A DNA stretch of 64,000 nucleotides from Aerococcaceae bacterium zg-1292 (GCA_016126655.1 CP065955.1:2029001-2093000), one strand, 5' to 3'. Numbered from the stretch's first letter, positions 38,333 to 47,538 are shown. A program made the numbers and translations. Notes: generated by a model not told the origin, from the sequence alone.

Positions 38333-39223
38333 CTAATATTCTAAAATATCACGCTTCGTCACAAAGCTTACGATAGCGGATAATACAAATGAAAACGTAA
38401 AAACAACCACACCGATTGCCATCGCATACCCATAGCTTGAGTTAGAGTACGCTTGCTTATACATATAAGACAATACCACTTCACTCGCGCCATTTGGGCC
38501 ACCACTTGTCATCGTTTGAACGAGCAAGAAACTTAAGTTAATCGTACTAATAATAAAGAATGTTAAAGTGGTGCGAATATTGTTCCACACTAGTGGCAAG
38601 GTGACCGCAAAAAATTGTTTGAACTTACCTGCACCATCTAAATCCGCCGCTTCATAAAAACTATCCGGAATATTAGCCATACTTGCCATGTACATCACCA
38701 TATAGTAACCGATTGCTTGCCAAATCAAGGCACCAATAATCGCATAATTGACTAAATGCTTATCGCCCAACCATAAAATCGGCTGATTCCCGCCACTAAA
38801 CAACGACAAAATAGAGTTCAATAAGCCTTGTTTCGGATTATAAATAGCCGAGAAAATACCAGCGATAACAACAATGGACAAAATATTTGGGATATAGAAA
38901 ATAATTCTAAAAAAGTTTTGCCCTTTTATTTTTTCCCGTGATAAGATAGCGGCAAAAATAATGGCCAATGTTAATGTTATAATTGTCACCACCACAATGG
39001 CTAGAATGGTATTTTGAAAACTTTTGACAAATTTCATATCTTCCATCAAAATTCTAAAATTATTCAGCCCTACAAATGTTTTATTCGGTGAGTAGCCTCC
39101 CCATTTATATAGTGACATTTTAAACACTTGAAAGGTTGGATATATCATAAAAATTAAAAATAATATCGTAGCCGGCAGCACGCAAAGCAACGCAAAACGT
39201 GTCCGGGATTTTTTACTGTTCAT
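38333..39223 (-). CDS. ABC permease of the galacto-N-biose importer (MalF type)
   Basis: 296 residues, six membrane segments beginning with FALLCVLPATILFLIFMIYP; EAA loop FYEAADLDGAGKFKQFFAV. It pairs with the MalG-type gene downstream and follows the binding-protein gene by 103 bp. SD AAGGGGG. Substrate inferred from the operon. Confidence 0.88.
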   Translation of the reverse strand: MNSKKSRTRFALLCVLPATILFLIFMIYPTFQVFKMSLYKWGGYSPNKTFVGLNNFRILMEDMKFVKSFQNTILAIVVVTIITLTLAIIFAAILSREKIKGQNFFRIIFYIPNILSIVVIAGIFSAIYNPKQGLLNSILSLFSGGNQPILWLGDKHLVNYAIIGALIWQAIGYYMVMYMASMANIPDSFYEAADLDGAGKFKQFFAVTLPLVWNNIRTTLTFFIISTINLSFLLVQTMTSGGPNGASEVVLSYMYKQAYSNSSYGYAMAIGVVVFTFSFVLSAIVSFVTKRDILEY

Positions 39224-39326
39224 ACTAAGCCCCCTTCTTTCTCCTATGACAAATCATGCCAATATTTTCAATAGCAATGCCCACGTAACAGCCAATGCTA
39301 TCCGTGGGCATTCCCAAAAATTGTAA

Positions 39327-40640
39327 TTATTGAGCTGTCACTTTTTCATGGAATTTACCCATCATTTCAACGACATTTGCTTGCCAATCTTCAACTGATA
39401 AGTCACCTGATACAACTGAGTTGAATGCTTCGTATAATGTTTCACCTAAGTTCACACCTTCAATAGCTTCAGTTGCTACAAATCCACCCATACCTGGTAA
39501 GACACCATCAGAGTAAATATTGTAAAATACTTGTTGTTCTTCAGATAATTTTTCGTTCATTCCTTTAATTGGTTGAACGGCACCGTGAGAAGCAAAGATT
39601 TCTGCTGCTTTATCAGAATATAAGAAAGCAATAAATTCTTTAGCTGCTTCTTTTTGTTTTGCTCCTTCTGGAACCCAAATGTGTTCTAAGAAGGTATATG
39701 CATAACGGTCGCCGCCTTCTTTAGCGGTTGGAATTGGCATCATACCCCATTCAAATCCTTCTGCACGAGGTGCATCTTTCATTTCACCAACAACCCATGT
39801 ACCATTAGGCATGAATAATGCTTGATTATCTAAAATCATTTGTTGGTTACGGGTATAACCATCGCTATTGGCATTAGCAACTGTTGTTGGTTCTGTATTT
39901 TCAGCTAATTTACCTAAAGTTTTAAATACTTCCGTTAAGCCTTCACCTTTCCAAACTTCAGGGTCATAATTCATCGCTGAGTTATAAAAATCTAAACCAC
40001 CACTAGATAAGATAACTGATGAGAAGAACGTATCTAAGTAACTAGCTGTTGGATAAGTGAATAATGACATTCCTTCTTTTTTAGCTTTATCTGCTAATGA
40101 CCACATTTCATCCCACGTTTTTGGTACTTCCCAACCTTTTTCTTTAAATAAACCTTTGTTATAGAATAATCCAGTTGGGCTGTAGAACATTGGCATTAAA
40201 TATGTTTTTCCATCATTATATGGATTCGTAGACGTTGAATCTGTAAATCCTGGTAATAATTTATCGGCAACTGTGCCGTCTTCTCCTGGAATTTTTAAGT
40301 CTTTTACATCCGTTAAATCTGCTAAAGCATGGTCTTTAATTAATGTTTCTGGTAAACCTTTTTCACGGCTTAATGCCAACATTACAACGTCGGGATAGTC
40401 ACCTGATTGTAGACGTGGTGTTAATGCATCTTCTAATTCTTTTTCTTGTGATAAACTCACTTCCACATTAGGATTAACTTCTTTATACGCCTCGATAATT
40501 TCTTTCCATAATTCTGTACCATAAGCTGTTTCAACTGCGGCTAAATCTAACTTAACTTTTTCTTCTGCGGACACGGGTACGCCTGCAAAAACAGTTGCTG
40601 CCATCAAGGTTGCTGCTGCTGTTAATAAAACTTTCTTCAT
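39327..40640 (-). CDS. sugar-binding protein of the galacto-N-biose importer
   Basis: 437 residues, extracellular solute-binding family 1 (LKFLxSD-like KEFIAFLYSDKAAEIFA, and GLFYNKGLFKEKGWEVPKTW). The signal peptide MKKVLLTAAATLMAATVFAG ends in VSA-EE and contains no Cys at all, so it cannot be a lipoprotein. This is the second binding protein in the window with this trait. First gene of the operon that runs to lacD; GAGAGGAAG precedes the ATG. A divergent AraC regulator lies upstream. Confidence 0.87.
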   Translation of the reverse strand: MKKVLLTAAATLMAATVFAGVPVSAEEKVKLDLAAVETAYGTELWKEIIEAYKEVNPNVEVSLSQEKELEDALTPRLQSGDYPDVVMLALSREKGLPETLIKDHALADLTDVKDLKIPGEDGTVADKLLPGFTDSTSTNPYNDGKTYLMPMFYSPTGLFYNKGLFKEKGWEVPKTWDEMWSLADKAKKEGMSLFTYPTASYLDTFFSSVILSSGGLDFYNSAMNYDPEVWKGEGLTEVFKTLGKLAENTEPTTVANANSDGYTRNQQMILDNQALFMPNGTWVVGEMKDAPRAEGFEWGMMPIPTAKEGGDRYAYTFLEHIWVPEGAKQKEAAKEFIAFLYSDKAAEIFASHGAVQPIKGMNEKLSEEQQVFYNIYSDGVLPGMGGFVATEAIEGVNLGETLYEAFNSVVSGDLSVEDWQANVVEMMGKFHEKVTAQ

Positions 40641-40830
40641 AAAAAACTTCCTCTCTATTGATTTTATTTTCTTTCCTACAGTCTAAGTATAGCGCATTCA
40701 TTTCCGATATAAAATGTATTATCTTGCTTAAAGGTTGCATTTTTTTGCTATTTGTTGTACGCTTACAATGTAAGAAATAAACTTACTTGCTGATATTTTA
40801 CTTTTGTGACTATTTGAGAGGGTTTTCAAT
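40641..40830. promoter_or_regulatory. divergent control region of the galacto-N-biose operon
   Basis: Minus strand: TATACT (40686-40691) with a poor -35 16 bases up, as expected for an activator-dependent promoter. A CGCTTACA half-site near 40760 resembles only half of a cre site. Binding sites for the AraC protein should lie here but no clear repeat stands out. Confidence 0.4.
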
Positions 40831-41700
40831 ATGTACTATAATTTTGCATTAGATCACACATTTGAGGAACTGGCTGCTACCCATTTTGAAGTCATCTCCG
40901 TCAACCAGTCTACCTATGATGCGAATTGGCACAGTATGATGCATTATCATGATTTCACCGAGATTTTTTATTGTTTAGACGGTGAAGGCCATATGCAAAC
41001 TAATTTTGGCATGCAACCGATAAAGAAGAATTCATTAATCATTGTGAATCCTTATGTCGAGCATACTGAGCATAGTTCCATCTATAACCCATTGAAATAT
41101 GTTGTTATTGGTACACGTGGTCCGGAACTGATTTTCCCTGAAAAAATGTTAGCGAATGATTTGTTTTTATTTGAAGATACTGATTTAACCTACTTTAACT
41201 TGATTCAATTGATTTTAAGCGAAACACGTTCGAAGCAAAAATATACGAGTCAGATTGTTGATTATTTAACCAACGCTTTGTTATTAAATATCAGCAATCA
41301 AGCTAGTTCGCTATTTTCATCGACCCAACGTACCAAATCATTATCGCCTAGCGTTAGTTTAGCCAAAACCTATATTGACAATAACTATTCAAAACAAATT
41401 ACTTTAGACACACTTGAGCAACGCTCACATATTTCAAAATATCACCTGTCACACTTATTTAAAGAAGAAATTGGCTTGTCGCCCATCAATTATTTAATGG
41501 ACGTCCGGTTTCACCATGCAATTGAGTTAATCAAATCAACCAACTACTCCATTGTACAAATTGCTCAAACCGTTGGCTTTTACTCAAACCATTATTTTTC
41601 TAAAAAATTTAAAGAACGTTATGGTATCACACCTAAAGTCTTCCGCAACCAATATCACGAGGACCCAGATTTTCTAGAAAAATTCGACCTTGCTGAATAA
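40831..41700 (+). CDS. AraC-family regulator of the galacto-N-biose operon
   Basis: 289 residues. N-terminal cupin domain (HYHDFTEIFYCLDGEGHMQT, NPYVEHTEHS) and two C-terminal helix-turn-helix motifs (ITLDTLEQRSHISKYHLSHL and YSIVQIAQTVGFYSNHYFSK) with the usual RYGITPKVFRNQY end. Divergent from the binding-protein gene by 190 bp; it most likely activates the import and phosphorolysis genes in response to the disaccharide. SD GAGAGGG. Confidence 0.87.
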   Translation: MYYNFALDHTFEELAATHFEVISVNQSTYDANWHSMMHYHDFTEIFYCLDGEGHMQTNFGMQPIKKNSLIIVNPYVEHTEHSSIYNPLKYVVIGTRGPELIFPEKMLANDLFLFEDTDLTYFNLIQLILSETRSKQKYTSQIVDYLTNALLLNISNQASSLFSSTQRTKSLSPSVSLAKTYIDNNYSKQITLDTLEQRSHISKYHLSHLFKEEIGLSPINYLMDVRFHHAIELIKSTNYSIVQIAQTVGFYSNHYFSKKFKERYGITPKVFRNQYHEDPDFLEKFDLAE

Positions 41701-42017
41701 CATAGTGCTTTGAAACAAAGTGCTGAAGACCAGTACGCCGGTGCGATTTAGCACCCCACGCTTTTTTGAACAGCGGAATGCATTTCCGCTCGGTGGAGTC
41801 GGTATTCGCATCGTGTGACAACGTTCATTTTGAAACGAAGCACTGGAAAGTAAGATGAACAAGCAGTTTTTATCCCAATACAAGCACTGTAAGAACATTG
41901 CAGAGTGGACGTCAAGGTAAAATAGTACACCTGTAATGCATCTAAAGACGGTGGCAAATTAATTTGAAATTGACATTGACGTAACTATTCTGCAAGAAAA
42001 AGACTTACTTATCCACA
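41701..42017. repeat. decayed repeat region J after the AraC gene
   Basis: About 320 bp with no gene. Perfect hairpin AGCGGAA-TGCA-TTCCGCT (near 41765-41790) and a worn hairpin-repeat unit at about 41845-41930, where CACTGGA and later AGAGTGGACGTCAAGG keep the unit's inner motifs in plus orientation. The outer helices are gone. Confidence 0.5.
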
Positions 42018-42050
42018 TCAAAAAACCTCTAGATATATTTCTAGAGGTTC
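42018..42050 (-). terminator. terminator of the PTS operon
   Basis: AACCTCTAGA (42024-42033) pairs with TCTAGAGGTT (42040-42049); on the minus strand five T follow. It lies 15 bp past the IID stop. Confidence 0.85.
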
Positions 42051-42064
42051 TTTGTTTAGGTTTA

Positions 42065-43090
42065 TTAACCCCAAATGCTTGTCCACCAACCGAATGGTCC
42101 AGCACCTAACAAACCAATTACTAATAACAAGGCAATACATTGAATTGGCGTCCATTTTTTAAACGCTAATAAGTAGTATAAGCCTAACGTAATCGCTAAT
42201 GGTACTAATTTTGGTAAGATACCATCCAAGATTTCTTGAATTTTAATGGTTACAGGTGTTTCTTTATATTCGAAATATTTCACTTGATAACGGCCACTTA
42301 GTAATTTAGTGATTTCTGCCTTATCTTGACCTACAGCTTTTTCTTCTTTTGCTGCGTCGCTATAAATCATTGATTCATATTTAGGCAAATCTGCTTCTTC
42401 GACTGTTTCAACGATTTCTACTGGTGTTTGTGTAGTACCATTGTTAAGAACTAAACCACCTAAGTTTGTACCACCGTATAAACAAGTCAAGGCACCAACA
42501 ACGAATACCCCTAACATAGAAGCAGCACGTGTAAATTCTTTCGCATTAGCCGTTAAGACTCCAATCGCATTAGTACCTAAATCGTATGACCAATACATCA
42601 ACCAATAACGAATCGCAAATTGTACAGCGTTAAAGATTAATAAGAATAAGATTGGTGCGAACACATTGCCATCTAACGCCATTTGAGAGGTAATACCTGC
42701 TGTAATCGGCACTAATGTGAACCAGAAAATCGCATCCCCGATACCACCTAAAGGACCCATTGCAGCCACACGTACGGCACGAATTGTTGGAATATCTACT
42801 TTATTTTGTTCTAGTGATAAAACAATCCCCATTACAAAAGTTACTAAGAACGGATGTGTATTAAAGAACTCTAAGTTGTGTGCCATTGACGCTGATAAGT
42901 CATTTTTATCCGTATGGATTTTTTTCAATCCCGGTAAAATACTATGTAACCAACCGTTGGCTTGCATACGTTCATAGTTAAACGAACCTTGCAAGTTCAA
43001 TGACCGCCAAACCATTTTATTTAACGTTGCACGATCGAGTTTTTCAGCTGGTGTTGTATTTGAGTAATTTGTTGGAATATTAAATGCCAT
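42065..43090 (-). CDS. agaD: PTS mannose-family transporter subunit IID
   Basis: 341 residues, membrane subunit of a mannose/N-acetylgalactosamine-type PTS. SLNLQGSFNYERMQANGWLHS near the start and AAMGPLGGIGDAIFWFTLVP are typical of IID. The family is usually 270-305 residues; the excess is a polar insert of about 50 residues between late helices (VEIVETVEEADLPKYESM to YEAKY-like VKYFEYKETP). The start is the ATG at 43090, whose SD GGAGGTG lies inside the IIC gene; the two overlap by 11 bp. Substrate unproven; GalNAc or a glycosaminoglycan sugar fits. Confidence 0.88.
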   Translation of the reverse strand: MAFNIPTNYSNTTPAEKLDRATLNKMVWRSLNLQGSFNYERMQANGWLHSILPGLKKIHTDKNDLSASMAHNLEFFNTHPFLVTFVMGIVLSLEQNKVDIPTIRAVRVAAMGPLGGIGDAIFWFTLVPITAGITSQMALDGNVFAPILFLLIFNAVQFAIRYWLMYWSYDLGTNAIGVLTANAKEFTRAASMLGVFVVGALTCLYGGTNLGGLVLNNGTTQTPVEIVETVEEADLPKYESMIYSDAAKEEKAVGQDKAEITKLLSGRYQVKYFEYKETPVTIKIQEILDGILPKLVPLAITLGLYYLLAFKKWTPIQCIALLLVIGLLGAGPFGWWTSIWG

Positions 43091-43886
43091 CTTCGTCACC
43101 TCCAAAGTCAGTTACTGCCCCAGCACGTTTCACACGTGTTTGAATTTGGTAATCCCAATATGCAAAGGCAAATCCGATAAATGCTAAGATTAATAACGCT
43201 GAACTACCTAAGCTACCTACTGCGTCAACAATCAGTGCAAACGCAAAACCGATGAAGTAGAAGCCCCATAATTCGCGTGATACCATTACTTTAAGTAAGA
43301 TACCAAATCCGACGAAGCGCATCATACCTCCGGCAGCCGATAAACCATTCATTAGCCATTCATGTTGTTTAAAGAAATTCGCTAAGTTTTCACCGTAAGT
43401 TACTCCTCCAATAAAGAATAACGTTACAATAACTGCAAAAATTAAACCTAAACTAGCCATCATAATATAGTTCAATCGGTCAACAGCATCTGTATCTGCT
43501 GCTTCTGCATACGCATCTGCTTTAGACATTAATGGTGAAGCGATGGTAAAAATAAGTGTTACCCCATATTGACCTAATAATGCGAACGGTACAGCTAAAC
43601 CTACAGCAGCTGCTGGTTCAACTTTTAATGAAATGGCCAATACGGTTGCCATAATACCACCAATAACCGCGTTAGGTGGTTGCGCACCCCCGACTGGCAT
43701 ATTACCAATCGTCATTAATTGATATGTACCACCTACTAATAAACCTGTTTGAATATCTCCTAAAATAAGTCCAATCACCGGTCCCATAACAATCGGTTGA
43801 TAAAATGATTCCAACAAGTTGAATTGATCAATTGCTGCGATAAAGGTCACAATAAATATCAATACAATTTGAATAAAGTTTCCCAT
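43080..43886 (-). CDS. agaC: PTS mannose-family transporter subunit IIC
   Basis: 268 residues, the sugar-channel subunit. DQFNLLESFYQPIVMGPVIGLILGD and TYQLMTIGNMPVGGAQPPNAVIGG are characteristic. The start is the ATG at 43886 (MGNFIQIVLIF) after AGGAGAGGAG; the frame opens 17 codons earlier, but those are translated repeat D. It overlaps IID and is separated from IIB by the repeat array of about 360 bp, an unusual gap inside a PTS operon. Confidence 0.9.
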   Translation of the reverse strand: MGNFIQIVLIFIVTFIAAIDQFNLLESFYQPIVMGPVIGLILGDIQTGLLVGGTYQLMTIGNMPVGGAQPPNAVIGGIMATVLAISLKVEPAAAVGLAVPFALLGQYGVTLIFTIASPLMSKADAYAEAADTDAVDRLNYIMMASLGLIFAVIVTLFFIGGVTYGENLANFFKQHEWLMNGLSAAGGMMRFVGFGILLKVMVSRELWGFYFIGFAFALIVDAVGSLGSSALLILAFIGFAFAYWDYQIQTRVKRAGAVTDFGGDEDGI

Positions 43887-43902
43887 GTTACTACTCCTCT
43901 CC

Positions 43903-44265
43903 TGATTCTGGTGTCTATTCGCTGAAATGACATCCACTTCGCATAAACGCTTGTAGCGCTGACGCTCTCCGGCGCATTTTTGCTCCAGTGATTCATTTCA
44001 AAGCGCTCATTGACACACTATGGTTGATTCTGGTGTCTATTCGCTGAAATGACATCCACTTCGCATAAACGCTTGTAGTGCTGACGCTCTCCGGCGCATT
44101 TTTGCTCCAGTGATTCATTTCAAAGCGCTCATTGACACACTATGGTTGATTCTGGCTCGCATAGGTTGAGTGGGCATCTACTTCGCACCATTTGTACTGC
44201 GAAGCAGCGCTTTTACTATTTCTGCTCAAGTGATTTCAGTCAGCGCACCCGCGCTCACACTATAC
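43903..44265 (-). repeat. hairpin repeat array D, three tandem units inside the PTS operon
   Basis: Units begin at 43904, 44026 and 44148 (122-bp period). The first two have TGAAATGA (43923-43930) with TCATTTCA (43993-44000), and CGC/GCG outside it; the central stem is AGCG/CGCT around CTGA. In these units the right inner arm is AGTGA instead of AGTGG. The third unit is worn. The sense strand matches the operon and the array ends about 5 bp before the IIC SD. Confidence 0.9.
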
Positions 44266-44284
44266 ATCCATTATTTCTGAGCGA

Positions 44285-44761
44285 CTAAGCAAACAACTTC
44301 GCAACAGATTCAGTTGACTCTTGCGGTACACGACGAATTTCTAATTCTACTCCGAGTTCTTGTAGACGCTTAAACGCCGCCACATCGCTATCATCAACCG
44401 CCACAGAACCTACCACTTGACGTTTGCCCTCTGCCATGTGCATATTTCCAATGTTTACTTTCTTAATCGGCACCCCTCCTTCCACTAGTTTCAAAACATC
44501 TTGTGGGTTTTCACAAATGATAAAGATTTTTTGCTTATCACTTGCTTTATGAATAATATCAATCGTTTTTTGGATGGAAAAATAACGTGTCGCTGCCCCC
44601 GCTGGTGCTGCCATATCCATTAAACCTTGACGCATTTTATTTTGTGATACATCATCATTCGCTACTAATAATAGATTTGCTCCAATATAACTGGACCATT
44701 GTGTTGCTACTTGACCATGAATTAAACGATTATCAATTCTTGTTAATAATATATTAGGCAT
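44285..44761 (-). CDS. agaB: PTS mannose-family transporter subunit IIB
   Basis: 158 residues, cytoplasmic phosphocarrier. The phosphorylated His is in NRLIHGQVATQW near residue 15; VGSVAVDDSDVAAFKRLQELG closes the fold. It takes phosphate from IIA and gives it to the incoming sugar. SD GAGGAG. It follows the YajC-like gene by 28 bp. Naming as aga rests on the nearby amino sugar genes. Confidence 0.9.
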   Translation of the reverse strand: MPNILLTRIDNRLIHGQVATQWSSYIGANLLLVANDDVSQNKMRQGLMDMAAPAGAATRYFSIQKTIDIIHKASDKQKIFIICENPQDVLKLVEGGVPIKKVNIGNMHMAEGKRQVVGSVAVDDSDVAAFKRLQELGVELEIRRVPQESTESVAKLFA

Positions 44762-44789
44762 AATTATTTTCTCCTCTTTCCCATTTCAT

Positions 44790-45080
44790 TTATGCTTCTA
44801 GTAAATCTGTAATCGCATACCGCGACACTGTCACGACTGCCCCCGACTTAATTTCAATATCACATGTTTCTAATTCAACTTTGACGACCTTGCCGATTAA
44901 CCCATTTGCAAATTCTACTTTCTGTCCTGGCTTTAAATGCTGATGCAAATGTTCAAAGTGCGCACGTCTTTGTTTGATATTGCGATAACTGACAAGATAA
45001 TACACAAGCATCATTATTGATAAGATAACGATTAATACAATTGAAACCATTAATAATGTTTGCCAAAAATTAGCCATCAT
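44790..45080 (-). CDS. YajC-like membrane protein within PTS operon
   Basis: 96 residues: one N-terminal membrane helix (FWQTLLMVSIVLIVILSIMM) followed by a YajC-type cytoplasmic domain (LKPGQKVEFANGLIGKVVKV, IEIKSGAVVTVSRYAI). YajC normally joins SecDF, but a second YajC-like gene is known in some Firmicute glycosaminoglycan PTS operons such as the streptococcal hyaluronate one. Start and IIA stop overlap as TAATG, so it is translationally coupled. Role in transport is unknown. Confidence 0.75.
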   Translation of the reverse strand: MMANFWQTLLMVSIVLIVILSIMMLVYYLVSYRNIKQRRAHFEHLHQHLKPGQKVEFANGLIGKVVKVELETCDIEIKSGAVVTVSRYAITDLLEA

Positions 45081-45517
45081 TAAATACCATCCTCCATTTC
45101 ATCATCCGAATCATCCGATGATAAAGTAGGTATTTGAATACCTTGTTGACCAATTGTTACGAGTTGGTCTGCTAAGGTGGTTACATCTTCAACTACTTGC
45201 GCTAGCATCGCACCTTCAATTAATGCTGGTAAATTCGTCCCCGTCAGCACAATCACTTGCTCATTATCATGTGTTAACATCATACTCGTATTAAACGGCG
45301 TACCTCCTAATAAATCTGTTAAAATAATTGCTTGTTGGTACTCTGATAATAACGATTGAATCGCTTGTTCAAGACGATTACTGTACAACTCCAAACTTTC
45401 GCCATCATTAAATGGCACCACCTGCACATGAGCTTGTTCACCTGCAATCATGGTTAATGCATGTGATAATCCAATCGCAAACTCACCATGTCCTGTTAAT
45501 AACATTCCGATTGCCAT
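45080..45517 (-). CDS. agaF: PTS mannose-family transporter subunit IIA
   Basis: 145 residues. The active-site His is in MLLTGHGEFAIGL (near residue 10), and IILTDLLGGTPFNTSMML is the second hallmark. It accepts phosphate from HPr. The C-terminus is a short acidic tail (SSDDSDDEMEDGI). First gene of the operon; SD GAGGTGAAG. Unlike E. coli ManX it is not fused to IIB. Confidence 0.9.
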   Translation of the reverse strand: MAIGMLLTGHGEFAIGLSHALTMIAGEQAHVQVVPFNDGESLELYSNRLEQAIQSLLSEYQQAIILTDLLGGTPFNTSMMLTHDNEQVIVLTGTNLPALIEGAMLAQVVEDVTTLADQLVTIGQQGIQIPTLSSDDSDDEMEDGI

Positions 45518-45552
45518 ATCGCTTCACCTCGTTTCTAAATGTCCATACTATA

Positions 45553-45581
45553 ATTATAATGCGTTTTCATAACGACTTAAA
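45553..45581 (-). promoter_or_regulatory. probable PTS operon promoter
   Basis: Minus strand TTTAAG (45576-45581), 17-base spacer, TATAAT (45553-45558). The spacer holds TGAAAACGCA, half of a cre-like site. The rest of the gap to 45759 shows no gene. Confidence 0.4.
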
Positions 45582-45759
45582 TAACTTATGTTGCGTTTTT
45601 ATTACACAATCTTGTTAATAACATACAAATTCATCTTTATATCCTATACAACCAGACAAAAGATTGAGTGATTTTGAGTAATTTTCTTCCTATTGAATAA
45701 TATATTTACAGCAAAAAAACACAGGCACAAAATGCCCATGTTTTTCTGTTACTTTTCGA

Positions 45760-47538
45760 TTACATTGCTTCTTCGTCAAAAGAACCACTTTCAAACTGAC
45801 TATTATACAAATCAGCATAAAATCCATTCGCAAGCATTAATGCCTCATGATTTCCTTGTTCAATAATATTTCCGTCTTTCATAACCAATATCAAATCAGC
45901 ATTACGAATCGTAGATAAACGGTGTGCAATTACAAAGGAGGTCCGCCCTTTCATCAATGTATCCATCGCTTTTTGAATCAACTCTTCCGTTCTAGTATCT
46001 ACCGAACTAGTTGCTTCATCTAAAATTAACAGCGGCGAATCTTTTAATAAAGCTCGCGCAATCGTCATCAATTGTTTTTGCCCTACCGACAAGGTTACCG
46101 TATCATCTAAAACTGTGTCATAGCCTTTAGGTAACGTCATAATAAAATGATGAATCCCAACTGCTCTCGCTGCTTTTTCAACCGCTTCTTGCGAAACATT
46201 TCTTTGATTAAAGACAAGATTATCACGAATCGTCCCTTCAAATAACCAGGTATCTTGCAATACCATACTAAACTCATCATGTAATTCTTCACGTGTCATA
46301 TCCCGTGTATCAATGCCATCAATTAAAATACGACCCGTAGTCACTTCATAAAAACGCATCAGTAAATTGACAATCGTTGTTTTACCAGCACCTGTAGGTC
46401 CAACAATCGCTACCTTTTGTCCCGCTTTGGCTTTGGCAGAAAAATTATGAATAATCATTTTATCTTCATCATAACCAAATGAGACATCCTCAAACTCAAC
46501 ATCGCCTTTAACACTATTTATCTGACGCACTTGATTTCGCTCATCAGACATCTCTTCTGCATCTAAATAATCCATGACACGCCCCAACGCTGCTTGCGCT
46601 GATTGTAGACTTTGTGCAGCTTGAGCAATTTGTGATAATGGTTGCGAGAAAATTCTAACATACATCATAAAGGCAACAATCACACCAATACTGATTTTAC
46701 CTTGAATAACTAAAACTGCTCCAACGATACACACCATAACATAACCAAAGTTGCCGATAAATCCCATTAATGGCATCATAATACCGGATAAAAATTGACT
46801 TTTCCAGGCGCTACCATACAATTTTTCATTTAACACATTAAAGTTTGCTCGCATTTGCTCGCCGGCATTATAACTATTGACAATGGATAAACCGGAATAA
46901 GCCTCTTCAATAAAGCCATTAACATTCGCTAAGTTGGCTTGTTGATTTTTAAAATGGATACGCGATTTGCCCATAATAATGAACATACCGATAAAACCAA
47001 TAAATACCGATAAAATAGCAGTCACTGACATAATGGCACTCGTTTTAAACATCATGAATAAGGCACCAATTAATAAGACTACCGAGGAAACTAATGTCCC
47101 TAAACTTTGATTGAGGGATTGACCAACAGTATCTAAGTCATTCGTAATAATCGATAAAATATCACCTGTTGCGCGGCTGTCAAAATACTTCAAAGGTAAA
47201 TTATCCATTTTTTCCGCTACTGCATGCCGTAAGCGTTCGACATACCGTTGAGATACAGTGGCCACAATAAAGCCTTGACCATAACCCATCAATGCGGCAA
47301 TGCCATATAAAATGGCTAAATTGACTGCAATTGCTTGAATTCTTTCTAAATCAATTCCTGTCATAATCCCTTGGGTAATTACATTGGTCATTTCGCTTAA
47401 CTTATCGGGTCCAATAACCGTAATCACACTACTAACGATTGCAAAGACAATCGCAATGATAACCGGCAATCCAAAGTTTTTGCCATAACGAAGGCCACGT
47501 TGAACAACTTTTTCTGACACTTGTTTTTGTTTATCCAT
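45760..47538 (-). CDS. ABC exporter half-transporter, catalytically complete subunit
   Basis: 592 residues: six-helix exporter membrane domain, then an ATPase with Walker A GPTGAGKTT, signature LSVGQKQ and Walker B LLILDEATSSVD with the catalytic Glu. With the preceding gene it should form a heterodimeric multidrug/peptide exporter of the LmrCD/BmrCD kind. It overlaps that gene by 8 bp; SD GGAGGA. A MarR gene heads the operon. Substrate unknown. Confidence 0.9.
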   Translation of the reverse strand: MDKQKQVSEKVVQRGLRYGKNFGLPVIIAIVFAIVSSVITVIGPDKLSEMTNVITQGIMTGIDLERIQAIAVNLAILYGIAALMGYGQGFIVATVSQRYVERLRHAVAEKMDNLPLKYFDSRATGDILSIITNDLDTVGQSLNQSLGTLVSSVVLLIGALFMMFKTSAIMSVTAILSVFIGFIGMFIIMGKSRIHFKNQQANLANVNGFIEEAYSGLSIVNSYNAGEQMRANFNVLNEKLYGSAWKSQFLSGIMMPLMGFIGNFGYVMVCIVGAVLVIQGKISIGVIVAFMMYVRIFSQPLSQIAQAAQSLQSAQAALGRVMDYLDAEEMSDERNQVRQINSVKGDVEFEDVSFGYDEDKMIIHNFSAKAKAGQKVAIVGPTGAGKTTIVNLLMRFYEVTTGRILIDGIDTRDMTREELHDEFSMVLQDTWLFEGTIRDNLVFNQRNVSQEAVEKAARAVGIHHFIMTLPKGYDTVLDDTVTLSVGQKQLMTIARALLKDSPLLILDEATSSVDTRTEELIQKAMDTLMKGRTSFVIAHRLSTIRNADLILVMKDGNIIEQGNHEALMLANGFYADLYNSQFESGSFDEEAM

